Shown piece by piece: positions 46,062 through 54,692 of a DNA stretch of 64,000 bases; position 1 is the stretch's first letter; each line of letters opens with the position of its first letter. Both the position numbers and the translations under genes were made by a program. Where the stretch lies: NCBI RefSeq assembly GCF_014204835.1, contig NZ_JACHMD010000001.1:1240001-1304000 (forward strand), in the 5' to 3' direction. Under the pieces are notes generated by a model, which did no database searches, was not told the origin of the DNA, and saw nothing but the letters and a program-made list of their open reading frames with translations. Origin of the DNA: Microbacterium marinum. Its GTDB lineage: Bacteria > Actinomycetota > Actinomycetes > Actinomycetales > Microbacteriaceae.

Positions 46062-46962
46062 CTCGGACGCGCCCGTCGAGGCGGCATCGGACGGTCCCGA
46101 CGCGGCCGTGGTCGATGAAGCCGCCCCGCAGGTCGATGCCGTGGTCGCGGACCGAGACGAGGACGTGATCGCGGACGCCGAGGCGGCTGAGGCCTCCGCG
46201 GCGGACGCGGGCGACGGCGACGGACTGCTCGAGATCGCTGAGGAGTCGGCGGAAGCCGACGGTGAGGGTGCAGCGGACGCCGAGGACGCAGCTGCCGTCG
46301 ATGCCGTGGAATCGGCGGCCGACTCCGGCGAGGCGGCTGCGGTCGCTCCGTCGGAACCGGGCGAGCCGGATCCGCGTCTGTTCGAGGCGCACGATCTGGC
46401 CCGTTCGGCGCTCGCCGAGGTGACCCCTGCGTCCACCATCGGTGCAGCCGCGGGTTATGCGGTGGAGAACGACGGTGTCGTCTCGCTGCGCTTCGCCAAC
46501 CTGCTCCCCGGGTACCCCGGGTGGTTCTGGACTGTCAGCGTCGCCGTCGTCGACGGTGCGGAGCCGACCGTCCTCGAGGTGGAGCTGCTGCCGGGCGACG
46601 GCGCGCTGCTCGCGCCGGAGTGGCTGCCGTGGGCCGAGCGGCTCGCGGAGTACCAGGCGGCTCAGGCCGCCGCGGCCGACGACGAGTCGGACGACGCGGA
46701 CGGTGACGACGAAGACGACGAGGATTCCGACGACGACCTCGACGAGGACGTCGACGATGTGGATGCCGCGGACTTCGACACGGACGGATCCCCGATCCTG
46801 CACGCCGGCGACGTCGACGGTGTCGACATCGACGAGCTCGACGACGACGCGGACGACGATGACTCGGAGGACGACTCCGACGACGAGGACTCGGAAGAGG
46901 ACGACTCGGGCGACGAGGACGACTCGGACGACGAGGACGCGGAAGAACTCCGCGAGTACTGA
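46045..46962 (+). CDS. DUF3027 protein with acidic flanks
   Basis: A 305-aa protein. About 110 Ala/Asp/Glu-rich residues precede the conserved DUF3027 core (about 120-210), which has HDLARSALAEV, LRFANLLPGYPGWFWTVSVAV and PEWLPWAERLAEY. The last 90 residues are almost only Asp, Glu and Ser. The gene overlaps the cold-shock gene by 17 bp in another frame, a tight coupling. The pairing hints at an RNA-related role; the function is unknown. Confidence 0.87.
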   Translation: MTSTPDSDAPVEAASDGPDAAVVDEAAPQVDAVVADRDEDVIADAEAAEASAADAGDGDGLLEIAEESAEADGEGAADAEDAAAVDAVESAADSGEAAAVAPSEPGEPDPRLFEAHDLARSALAEVTPASTIGAAAGYAVENDGVVSLRFANLLPGYPGWFWTVSVAVVDGAEPTVLEVELLPGDGALLAPEWLPWAERLAEYQAAQAAAADDESDDADGDDEDDEDSDDDLDEDVDDVDAADFDTDGSPILHAGDVDGVDIDELDDDADDDDSEDDSDDEDSEEDDSGDEDDSDDEDAEELREY

Positions 46963-46997
46963 GCCCGGAGGCATCCGCGAGACGCACAGATCACCGC

Positions 46998-47040
46998 GAG
47001 GGCCACAGGATTCCGAGGGGATCGTGTGGCCCTCACGTTT
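46998..47040 (+). terminator. Intrinsic terminator after the DUF3027 gene
   Basis: GAGGGCCACA (46998-47007) and TGTGGCCCTC (47025-47034) form a 10-bp stem around a 17-nt loop, followed by ACGTTTT. Confidence 0.87.
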
Positions 47041-47087
47041 TCTGTGGCTCTCGGGCGGCGGGCGGATGCCGCGGCGCGGCGCGCGGG

Positions 47088-48218
<1,131 letters not shown>

Positions 48219-48296
48219 TGGGGAGGCCTACCTCCCGCCCGGTCGCGTGACGCCCCGCGACGCGGCTCGCGCGGACTCGCGCGGCGGCGGAGCGGA

Positions 48297-48302
48297 TAGG
48301 CT
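48297..48302 (+). promoter_or_regulatory. -10 hexamer of the DtxR/IdeR gene
   Basis: TAGGCT, about 34 nt before the start; implies a leader of about 28 nt. Confidence 0.45.
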
Positions 48303-48336
48303 GGGAGGCGACTGTCCGCCGGCGAGAAGGCATGTG

Positions 48337-49041
48337 ATGACCGACCTCATCGACACCACCGAGATGTATCTGCGCACCATCCTCGAGCTCGAGGAGGAGG
48401 GCATCACGCCCCTGCGCGCGCGCATCTCCGAGCGTCTCGGCCACTCCGGTCCGACGGTGTCGCAGACGATCGGCCGCATGGAGCGCGACGGCCTCGTGAT
48501 CGTCTCCGAGGTGCGCAAGCTGGAGCTCACGGATGCCGGTCGGCAGAAGGCTGTCGACGTCATGCGCAAGCACCGTCTTGCGGAGCGCCTGCTCAGCGAC
48601 GTGATCGGTCTGGATTGGGCCTACGTCCACGACGAGGCCTGCCGGTGGGAGCACGTGATGAGCGAGCTCGTGGAGCGTCGTCTCATCGAGCTGCTCGACC
48701 ACCCGACCGAGTCGCCGTACGGCAACCCGATCCCGGGCCTCGACCAGCTCGGCGACGTGCCGGCCAACACCTTCGACAACGGGGTGGTGGGTCTCGTGCG
48801 CCGCCTGAACGAGTCGGACGGGCCCATCACGGGCAGCGTGCGTCGCCTGGCGGAGCCGGTTCAGGTCGACCCGGAGCTGCTGACGCAGCTGCGCGACGCC
48901 GGTGTGATGCCCGGGGCGAGCGGTGCGTTCCGCTTCAGCGAGGGCTACGTCCTAGTGGAGATGGACGGCTCATCGGAGGCGCTGGAGCTGCCCGTCGAGG
49001 TGGCTTCGCACATCTTCATCGTCGACGCCCGCGCCGCCTGA
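48337..49041 (+). CDS. IdeR/DtxR-type iron-dependent regulator
   Basis: A 234-aa iron-sensing repressor. The N-terminal winged helix contains HSGPTVSQTIGRMERDGLV. Iron sites match DtxR: Met10 in MYLRTI, H-x3-E in KHRLAERL, H-x3-C-x2-EH in HDEACRWEH. The C-terminal SH3-like domain (about 150-230) includes FSEGYVLVEM. All metal ligands of the N-terminal sites are present, so Fe(II) binding is likely. I start at ATG 48337; a GTG one codon earlier is possible. Confidence 0.92.
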   Translation: MTDLIDTTEMYLRTILELEEEGITPLRARISERLGHSGPTVSQTIGRMERDGLVIVSEVRKLELTDAGRQKAVDVMRKHRLAERLLSDVIGLDWAYVHDEACRWEHVMSELVERRLIELLDHPTESPYGNPIPGLDQLGDVPANTFDNGVVGLVRRLNESDGPITGSVRRLAEPVQVDPELLTQLRDAGVMPGASGAFRFSEGYVLVEMDGSSEALELPVEVASHIFIVDARAA

Positions 49042-49205
49042 CTCGCGCGATCGCCCGTGCCGGCGGACCTGAACGTCCGCCGGGCATCGCCCGGGAGGCC
49101 GCGCCACCATGTGGATGAAGCGTGACTTATTCGTTACCTTCCGGTAGCCTCGGAAAGTCCAACGGCGAGAAGCCCGCCACGGACCGCTTCGCGAGTTGCC
49201 TCTCC

Positions 49206-49287
49206 GGCTCGTCATTCGCGCAGTGACACCCGTACATCTGTGCCCGACACTGAGTGCCGACGAGCCAGCATCCACCCCCCTGGATGC
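49206..49287 (+). promoter_or_regulatory. Structured leader of the M23 peptidase gene
   Basis: Paired segments: GGCTCGTC (49206-49213) with GACGAGCC (49259-49266), and inside it CAGTG (49221-49225) with CACTG (49248-49252). A second hairpin, GCATCCA with TGGATGC (49268-49287), has a loop of six C and lies 9 nt before the GGAGGA ribosome site. Such arrangement could regulate translation of the wall hydrolase. I do not see the c-di-AMP riboswitch consensus. Confidence 0.5.
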
Positions 49288-49306
49288 AGAGGCGCCGGAG
49301 GATAGC

Positions 49307-50194
49307 TTGGCTGAAGAGTTCCACCCGTCGACTGAAGTTTCTGAGGCGTCGACGTCCCCCCGTAAAGGCCGTCTCTTGCGCCGCACCGCCGCCAAGGCGC
49401 CTGCGACCCGTTCGAGCGCGAGCCGTCCCCACCCCGTCCGCAGCTTCGTGACCCTTGCCGCCGTCGCAGGCATGGTCGCGACGGTGGCGATCCCCGCCTT
49501 CGTGGCAGCCGACCGCGGCGACGTCGCCGAGGCGCGCACGCTGCAGCAGGTCTCCGCCGACGACGCCCAGTCGCTCGTCGTGGCGTCGGAGGCTACCCCC
49601 GAGGCTCTCGAGCGCGGAGGCTACTCGGCCACCACGCCCGAGGAGATCCAGGCGAAGAAGGACAAGGAAGCCGCCGAAGCCGCCGCCAAGGCAGCCCTCG
49701 CCGCGCGCCTCGCGGCAGCCGCGAGCGCGACCAGCTCGAGCTCGAGTTCCAGCTCCAGCTCCAGCTCGAGCTTCTCCAGTGCCGTGCCGCTCGTCGCTCC
49801 GGGCTCGGGGCTCGTGCGTCGCCCGCTGGCCCGCTTCGACAACTTCGGCACCCCCTACGCCGGCCACAAGGGCACCGACTACATGGACGGACGCGGCGAA
49901 GGCATCTACGCCGTCGCCGACGGCACGGTTGTCGCTTCGTCGGAGTCGGGACCGGGCTGGGGTGTGTACGTGAAGATCGCGCACAACATCAACGGCACGA
50001 ACGTCACCTCGCTCTACGCCCACATGGATTGGGGCACTCGCCGCGTCCAGGTCGGGCAGACGGTCTCGGCCGGTCAGCTCATCGGTCAGGTCGGCGACAC
50101 CGGTCGCGCCAACGGCACCCACCTGCACCTGGAGATCCGCGTGAACAACGGATACACCAACGCGGAGTCGTGGCTGCAGGCCAACGCCGGCTGA
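49307..50194 (+). CDS. Secreted M23 family peptidoglycan peptidase
   Basis: A 295-aa wall hydrolase. After a polar basic N terminus comes one membrane helix (FVTLAAVAGMVATVAIPAFVA, about 48-68). A charged helix of Ala/Lys/Glu and a poly-Ser tract of 12 or more residues lead to the LytM/M23 domain (about 180-295). Zinc and catalytic motifs are HKGTDYMDGRG, YAHMDWG and THLHLEI. I choose the TTG at 49307, which has GGAGGA 4 nt upstream; an upstream TTG at 49196 would overlap the structured leader. Confidence 0.87.
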   Translation: MAEEFHPSTEVSEASTSPRKGRLLRRTAAKAPATRSSASRPHPVRSFVTLAAVAGMVATVAIPAFVAADRGDVAEARTLQQVSADDAQSLVVASEATPEALERGGYSATTPEEIQAKKDKEAAEAAAKAALAARLAAAASATSSSSSSSSSSSSSFSSAVPLVAPGSGLVRRPLARFDNFGTPYAGHKGTDYMDGRGEGIYAVADGTVVASSESGPGWGVYVKIAHNINGTNVTSLYAHMDWGTRRVQVGQTVSAGQLIGQVGDTGRANGTHLHLEIRVNNGYTNAESWLQANAG

Positions 50195-50249
50195 CGACAC
50201 GCGAAGAACCGTTCTCCTGCTGTTCGCCCCGCGGCATCCCTGGGTGTAA

Positions 50250-50255
50250 TAGCCT
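50250..50255 (+). promoter_or_regulatory. -10 candidate of the small RNA
   Basis: TAGCCT (50250-50255), overlapping TGTAAT (50245-50250). Start of transcription is expected near 50262. Confidence 0.45.
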
Positions 50256-50261
50256 GACCCC

Positions 50262-50416
50262 GACGCTCGTTCGAGCCGAGGGGAAGCCGATGGACATTCA
50301 ACCCCGCATTCGCAACCGGAATGCGCTAGGTCGTTATGTGCTTCGGCATCGTGTGCACGATTGCCGCGACTTCGGTCGTGCGATTGAAGGCGCTGTCTTT
50401 TGACAGCGCCTTTTTT
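50262..50416 (+). ncRNA. Candidate structured small RNA or attenuated leader
   Basis: A GC-poor stretch of about 155 nt between the M23 peptidase and the HNH gene, packed with hairpins: GCTCG/CGAGC (50265-50276), CGCATTC/GAATGCG (50305-50325), CGGCATCGTG with CACGATTGCCG (50344-50366), CGCGAC/GTCGTG closed by a TTCG tetraloop (50365-50380), and an intrinsic terminator (50387-50416). It contains a 37-codon ORF (50290-50403), but its third codon positions are about half A/T, unlike real genes here, and its stop lies in the terminator loop. A free small RNA, or an attenuator for the HNH gene 86 nt downstream, is favoured. It matches no RNA family I recognise. Confidence 0.6.
50387..50416 (+). 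terminator. Strong intrinsic terminator
   Basis: AAGGCGCTGTC and GACAGCGCCTT enclose a TTTT loop and run into TTTTTT (50411-50416). It is the best-formed terminator in the window. The remaining 85 bp to the HNH gene show no other feature. Confidence 0.93.
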
Positions 50417-50501
50417 CGTGCCCGCACCTCCTCTGTTCGCTCTCGCGTCGGATAACCGGACAACCGCTGAAGCCGTCACGGCCGTTCGAGAGGAAACCCC
50501 T

Positions 50502-50999
50502 ATGCGCACCCTGGTGCTGAATGCCGGATACGAACCCTTGGCCGTCGTGTCGTTCAAGCGAGCGCTCGTGCTCGTGATGACCGACAAGGCGACCGTCATC
50601 GAACGGGTGGAGGGGGATCCGGTCTGGGCTGCGCACGACGTGTTCGATCGACCCGCCGTCATCCTGCTCACCCGCTACGTGCGCGTCCCGAACGGGCGCC
50701 GCGTGCCGGTGACCCGGCGCGGTGTGCTGCGGCGCGACGGGCACCGTTGCGCGTACTGCGGGAAGAGCGCGTCGACGATCGACCACGTGCTGCCGCGCTC
50801 CCGGGGTGGAGCGGATTCATGGGAGAACCTCGTTGCGGCATGTCTGCGCTGCAACAACATGAAGGGCGACCGGACGCCGCAGGAGATGCGGTGGGAGCTG
50901 CGGTGGCTGCCGATGCCACCCAGCGGCGCGCAATGGCGGGTGCGCGGCACCGAGCGCACCGAGCCGGCATGGGAGCCGTACCTGGCGCTCGCCGCCTAG
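50502..50999 (+). CDS. HNH endonuclease domain protein
   Basis: A 165-aa protein. The HNH nuclease fold (about residues 70-125) shows CAYCG and CLRCNNMKGDR zinc-type cysteine pairs with TIDHVLPRSRGG, the catalytic His segment. The N-terminal half (LVLNAGYEPLAVVSFKRAL) is conserved in actinobacterial relatives. These are chromosomal HNH proteins of unknown role, not clearly phage or restriction. The ATG has GAGGAAA upstream. It overlaps the convergent MFS gene by 4 nt. Confidence 0.9.
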   Translation: MRTLVLNAGYEPLAVVSFKRALVLVMTDKATVIERVEGDPVWAAHDVFDRPAVILLTRYVRVPNGRRVPVTRRGVLRRDGHRCAYCGKSASTIDHVLPRSRGGADSWENLVAACLRCNNMKGDRTPQEMRWELRWLPMPPSGAQWRVRGTERTEPAWEPYLALAA

Positions 51000-52228
51000 C
51001 CGCGGGACCGCTCCTCGTCTCCGTGCGCGGTGCCGCTCGCCGCGGTGCGGCGTGGGCGCAAGGTGAACGCGAGCAGCACGACGATGGCGCCGGCGATCGG
51101 GTAGACGATCAGCGCGGTGCGAAGGTCGGTCTGCTCGGCGAGCAGGCCGACGGCGGGCGGCGCGAAGAGGAAGCCGAGGCGCATGAGCCAGGCGAGGAAT
51201 GTGAGTCCCGACCCTGCGCGCAGACCCGGCATCTCGTCGGCGGCGTGCATCGCGGCGGGCACGATGGTCGCTGACCCGAAGCCGGCCGCGGCGAGCCCGA
51301 TGATCGTGCCGGGGACGGTCGGGAAGGCGAGCGCGAGCCCGAGGCCGAGGGCGATCAGGATGCCGCCGGCACGAGCGACGGCGACGGCGCCGAAGCGGTC
51401 GGTGAAGCGGTCGCCGAGCATCCGCCCGACGAACTGCGCGCCGATGAGCGCGATGTAGCCCGTCGCGGCGATCGCGCCGATCGCACCGAGGGAGTCGGAG
51501 AGGTACAGCGTCGACCAGGAGCTGCCGAGGTCCTCGACCATCGCGCCCGCGATCGCGATGACGACCAGCGCCGCGAGCAGCGCGATGGTGCGGATGCCGG
51601 GCCGCACGGCGGGGACGACGGGGGCTGCCCCGGCGGTGTCGTCGAGCGACTGCTCGCCGGTGCGCGGCAGGCAGAAGCGCCACGCGGTGAGGGCGGATGC
51701 CGAGAACACCGCCCCCGCGATCGCGAGGTGCACGGGCACCGGAACGCTCAGGGCGATGGCGCCGGCGGCCATCGCGCCGCCGAGGACGGCGCCGACGGAC
51801 CAGATCGCGTGCAGGGAGTTGATGATCGAGCGGCCGAATCGGCGCTGCACCTCGAGGCCGTGGGTGTTCTGTCCGACGTCGACGATGGCGTCGAGTGCGC
51901 CGCCGAGGAACATCGGGACGGCGAACAGGATTGCGGTGGGCGCGAAGCCCGCGCACAGCAGGGCGATCGCGATGAGGACAGTGCCGACGGCGGCGACGGG
52001 TGCGGAGCCGAACCGGCGCATGAGGGGCGCGGCGAGCAGGCCCAGGAGGAAGGAGCCGAGCGGCCAGGCGGCCAGGAGCAGCCCGTAGACGGCGGTGTCG
52101 ACGCCGAGCGTCTCTTTGATCTCGGGCAGGCGCGGCACGATGTTCGCGAAGAGGGCGCCGTTCGTGAGGAACAGGGCGGAGACCGCGATGCGGGCGCGGC
52201 GGACCTCGAGAGGGATTGCGGAGGGCAT
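50996..52228 (-). CDS. MFS transporter
   Basis: A 410-aa transporter with 12 predicted helices in two halves of six. Family loops include GSFLLGLLAAPLMRRFG between helices 2 and 3 and GRMLGDRFTDRFGAVAVAR in the second half. The substrate is unknown. It lacks adjacent regulator or biosynthesis genes. ATG start at 52228. Confidence 0.87.
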   Translation of the reverse strand: MPSAIPLEVRRARIAVSALFLTNGALFANIVPRLPEIKETLGVDTAVYGLLLAAWPLGSFLLGLLAAPLMRRFGSAPVAAVGTVLIAIALLCAGFAPTAILFAVPMFLGGALDAIVDVGQNTHGLEVQRRFGRSIINSLHAIWSVGAVLGGAMAAGAIALSVPVPVHLAIAGAVFSASALTAWRFCLPRTGEQSLDDTAGAAPVVPAVRPGIRTIALLAALVVIAIAGAMVEDLGSSWSTLYLSDSLGAIGAIAATGYIALIGAQFVGRMLGDRFTDRFGAVAVARAGGILIALGLGLALAFPTVPGTIIGLAAAGFGSATIVPAAMHAADEMPGLRAGSGLTFLAWLMRLGFLFAPPAVGLLAEQTDLRTALIVYPIAGAIVVLLAFTLRPRRTAASGTAHGDEERSRG

Positions 52229-52334
52229 CCGTCCATCCTGCCGCGCGGGGCCTCCTGCGGTCGTGATCCGGTGCCGATCGTTCGCGGCGATGTCGGAACC
52301 CGTGCGTATCTTCGAACTCGACCGCTTGAGTCAC

Positions 52335-52350
52335 TCGAACAAAGCTTCTA
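52335..52350. promoter_or_regulatory. Imperfect SOS-box-like site before imuA'
   Basis: TCGAAC-AAAG-CTTCTA partly matches the actinobacterial LexA box TCGAAC-N4-GTTCGA, but only 4 of 6 positions agree between its arms. The location, 10 bp before the cassette, makes it the best LexA site candidate. Confidence 0.35.
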
Positions 52351-52360
52351 CCATGTCGAG

Positions 52361-53059
52361 GTGAGATCCATCGTGCGCGACACTGCGACTGCACAAGAAG
52401 TGCAGCGTCTGCGTGCGCAGATGGCGCAGATTCAAGGGCGCAAGCTCGATGCGCCGCCCCTTCCCACCCATCCTGCCCTGGCTGAGCTGCTTCCGGGCGG
52501 GGGGCTGCGCCCGGGCTCGTCGTACGCGATCGGCGGCTCGATGTCGCTGCTGTTCGGTCTGCTGGCGCAACCGTCGCAGACGGGCAGCTGGTGTGGGGTG
52601 GTGGGGATGCCGGGGTTCGGCGCCGAGGCGGCCGAGAAGGCGGGCGTCGACCTCTCCCATCTCGTGCTGATCCCCGAGCCGGGTCCGCGCTGGCTCGCGG
52701 TGACGGCGACGATCGCCGATGTGCTGCCGGTGGTGGCGGTGCGGCCGCCGTCGCGGGCGAAGGATGCCGAGGTCTCGCGGCTCGCGGCACGGATGCGCGA
52801 GCGTGGGGTGGTGCTGCTGGTGCAGGGTCCGTGGCCGCAGACCGAGGCGATGATCGACGTGACGGATGCCCGGTGGTCGGGTCTCGGCGACGGGTACGGC
52901 GTGCTGTCAGACCGCGAGCTGACCGTCACGGTGACGAGCCGGCGCTTTCCGGTGCCGCGGTCGTCGCGGATGCTGTTGCCCGCTCCCGACGGCGCGCTCG
53001 CGGTGCGTGAGCAGCCGATGGCTCCGGTCGTGGAGCTGCCGATGCGGGCGGTGAGCTGA
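52361..53059 (+). CDS. ImuA'-like protein of the mutagenesis cassette
   Basis: A 232-aa RecA-related protein without intact ATP motifs. ALAELLPGGGLRPGSSYAIGG resembles the RecA/ImuA N-terminal core and EPGPRWLAVTATIADVLPVVAV a following strand. It is first in a three-gene damage-tolerance operon with imuB and dnaE2. The GTG at 52361 is the best start; the upstream ATG at 52353 is out of frame and closes after three codons. Confidence 0.82.
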   Translation: MRSIVRDTATAQEVQRLRAQMAQIQGRKLDAPPLPTHPALAELLPGGGLRPGSSYAIGGSMSLLFGLLAQPSQTGSWCGVVGMPGFGAEAAEKAGVDLSHLVLIPEPGPRWLAVTATIADVLPVVAVRPPSRAKDAEVSRLAARMRERGVVLLVQGPWPQTEAMIDVTDARWSGLGDGYGVLSDRELTVTVTSRRFPVPRSSRMLLPAPDGALAVREQPMAPVVELPMRAVS

Positions 53060-53108
53060 TGCGTCGAATGGATGCCGCGCGCGCAGCGCGTCGCGAAGAG
53101 GCGAGCTG

Positions 53109-54692
53109 ATGGATCCCGCGCTCGTCGACACCGGCACCGAGCCGGTCCGCAGCCTCGTCGTGTGGGTGCCGGACTGGCCGGTCGTCGCGCTCGCCCGCGA
53201 GGGGCTCGCCGAGGCCGAGCAGCCGATCGCCGTCTTCGCGAAGGGGATGGTCGCCGCGACCTCCCCGGCCGCGCGCGCCGACGGCGTGCGACGGGGAATG
53301 CGGCGACGCGACGCGCAGGCGCGATGCCCGCAGCTGCAGGTGGTCGACGCCGACGAGTCGCGCGACCACCGCACGTTCGCACCGCTCATCGCCCGGCTCG
53401 AGGAGATCGCCCCCGGTGTGCAGCTGCGCGAGCCGGGACTGTGCGCGCTGCGGGTGAAGGGACCCGCCCGGTTCTACGGCGGTGAGGCGGGCGCGGCGAC
53501 GGCGCTCACCGGTGCGCTCGCCGAGCTCGGTCTGCTCGATGTGCGTGCGGGGGTGGGCGATGGCCCGTTCACGGCGGAGCAGGCCGCCCGCACCACCGGT
53601 CCGGATGCTCCGCTGCGGATCGTGCCGCCGGGAGCGGCGGCCGCGTTCCTGTCGCCCCTGCCGGTGACGGCGCTCGAAGACGAGGCGGTCGCGAGCCTGT
53701 TCGCACGCCTCGGCATCCACACCCTCGGTCAGCTCGCTGCACTGCCGCCTGCGCGGCTCGTCGAACGCCTCGGTCCCCGCGGGGCGCGATTGCATGCGCT
53801 CGCGTCGGGGCTCGACTCGCAGCCGGTGCAGCCGCGCACGCCACCGCCCGAGCTCGAGCGCGAGGTGAGCTTCGAGCCGCCGCTCGAGATCGCCGATCAG
53901 GTGGCGTTCGGCATCCGTCTCGCGGCGGAGCAGTTCATCTCGGGGCTCGGTGCGGTCGACCTCGTCTGCACCGAACTCCGAGTCGCGCTGACGGGCGACC
54001 GTGGCGACCACAGCGAGCGGGTGTGGCTGCACCCCGGAGCATTCGATGCGGCCGCCGTCGTCGACCGGGTGCGCTGGCAGCTCGCCGAGCGTGGGCTCAA
54101 GAGTGCCGTTGGAAAGGTGCGGATCGCACCCGAGAAGGTGGACGCGGCATCCCATCACGTGAAGGGGCTGTTCGGCTCGGGTCCCGAGGAACGCGTGCAC
54201 TCGGCGCTCTCGCGCGTACAGGCGATGCTCGGACACACGGGCGTCGTCACCCCGCAGGTCGGTGGCGGCCGGTGGCTCGCCGAGCGGCAGGTGCTCGTGC
54301 CGTGGGGCGACCGCGCGGTCATCGCCGAGCGGGCACGGCCGTGGCCGGGGAGTCTGCCGGACCCGCTGCCGGCGACCGTGTTCCCCGAACCGGTCCCGGT
54401 CGCCGTGATCGACCGCGACGACGACATGGTCGCGGTCGACGGGCGCGGCGAGCTGACGGCCGAGCCGGTCGCGCTGATCCTCCCAGGAGCGCCGGACGCG
54501 TCGGGGGCGCGCCGCCCGCGGCATCCGCGTCGTCTGGAATCGTGGGCGGGTCCGTGGCCCGTCATGGAGCGGGGGTGGGATGCCGCGCGCGCGCGCCGCG
54601 CGCACCGGTTCCAGGTCGTCGACGAGGCGCAGACGGCCTGGCTGCTGGTATGCGAGGAGGGCGTCTGGCACGCCGAGGGACGGTACGACTGA
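53109..54692 (+). CDS. imuB: ImuB, inactive Y-family polymerase
   Basis: A 527-aa protein of the Y-polymerase fold. The catalytic acidic motif of true Y polymerases is replaced by LVVWVPDWPVVAL, so it is not expected to synthesise DNA. Palm, fingers and little-finger regions (VRRGMRRRDAQARCPQL, GLCALRVKG, LGPRGARLHALASG) are recognisable, with a C-terminal tail that recruits the clamp in characterised ImuB. It acts as an adaptor for DnaE2. It shares one base (TGATG) with dnaE2. Confidence 0.9.
   Translation: MDPALVDTGTEPVRSLVVWVPDWPVVALAREGLAEAEQPIAVFAKGMVAATSPAARADGVRRGMRRRDAQARCPQLQVVDADESRDHRTFAPLIARLEEIAPGVQLREPGLCALRVKGPARFYGGEAGAATALTGALAELGLLDVRAGVGDGPFTAEQAARTTGPDAPLRIVPPGAAAAFLSPLPVTALEDEAVASLFARLGIHTLGQLAALPPARLVERLGPRGARLHALASGLDSQPVQPRTPPPELEREVSFEPPLEIADQVAFGIRLAAEQFISGLGAVDLVCTELRVALTGDRGDHSERVWLHPGAFDAAAVVDRVRWQLAERGLKSAVGKVRIAPEKVDAASHHVKGLFGSGPEERVHSALSRVQAMLGHTGVVTPQVGGGRWLAERQVLVPWGDRAVIAERARPWPGSLPDPLPATVFPEPVPVAVIDRDDDMVAVDGRGELTAEPVALILPGAPDASGARRPRHPRRLESWAGPWPVMERGWDAARARRAHRFQVVDEAQTAWLLVCEEGVWHAEGRYD

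Noticed and set aside
49268..49287. 6C RNA
   Set aside because: Only one hairpin with a C6 loop is seen; the 6C motif needs two plus its own terminator.
49042..49306. c-di-AMP (ydaO) riboswitch before the M23 gene
   Set aside because: The conserved GGGTGAA- and GGGGAACC-type stretches of that class are absent.
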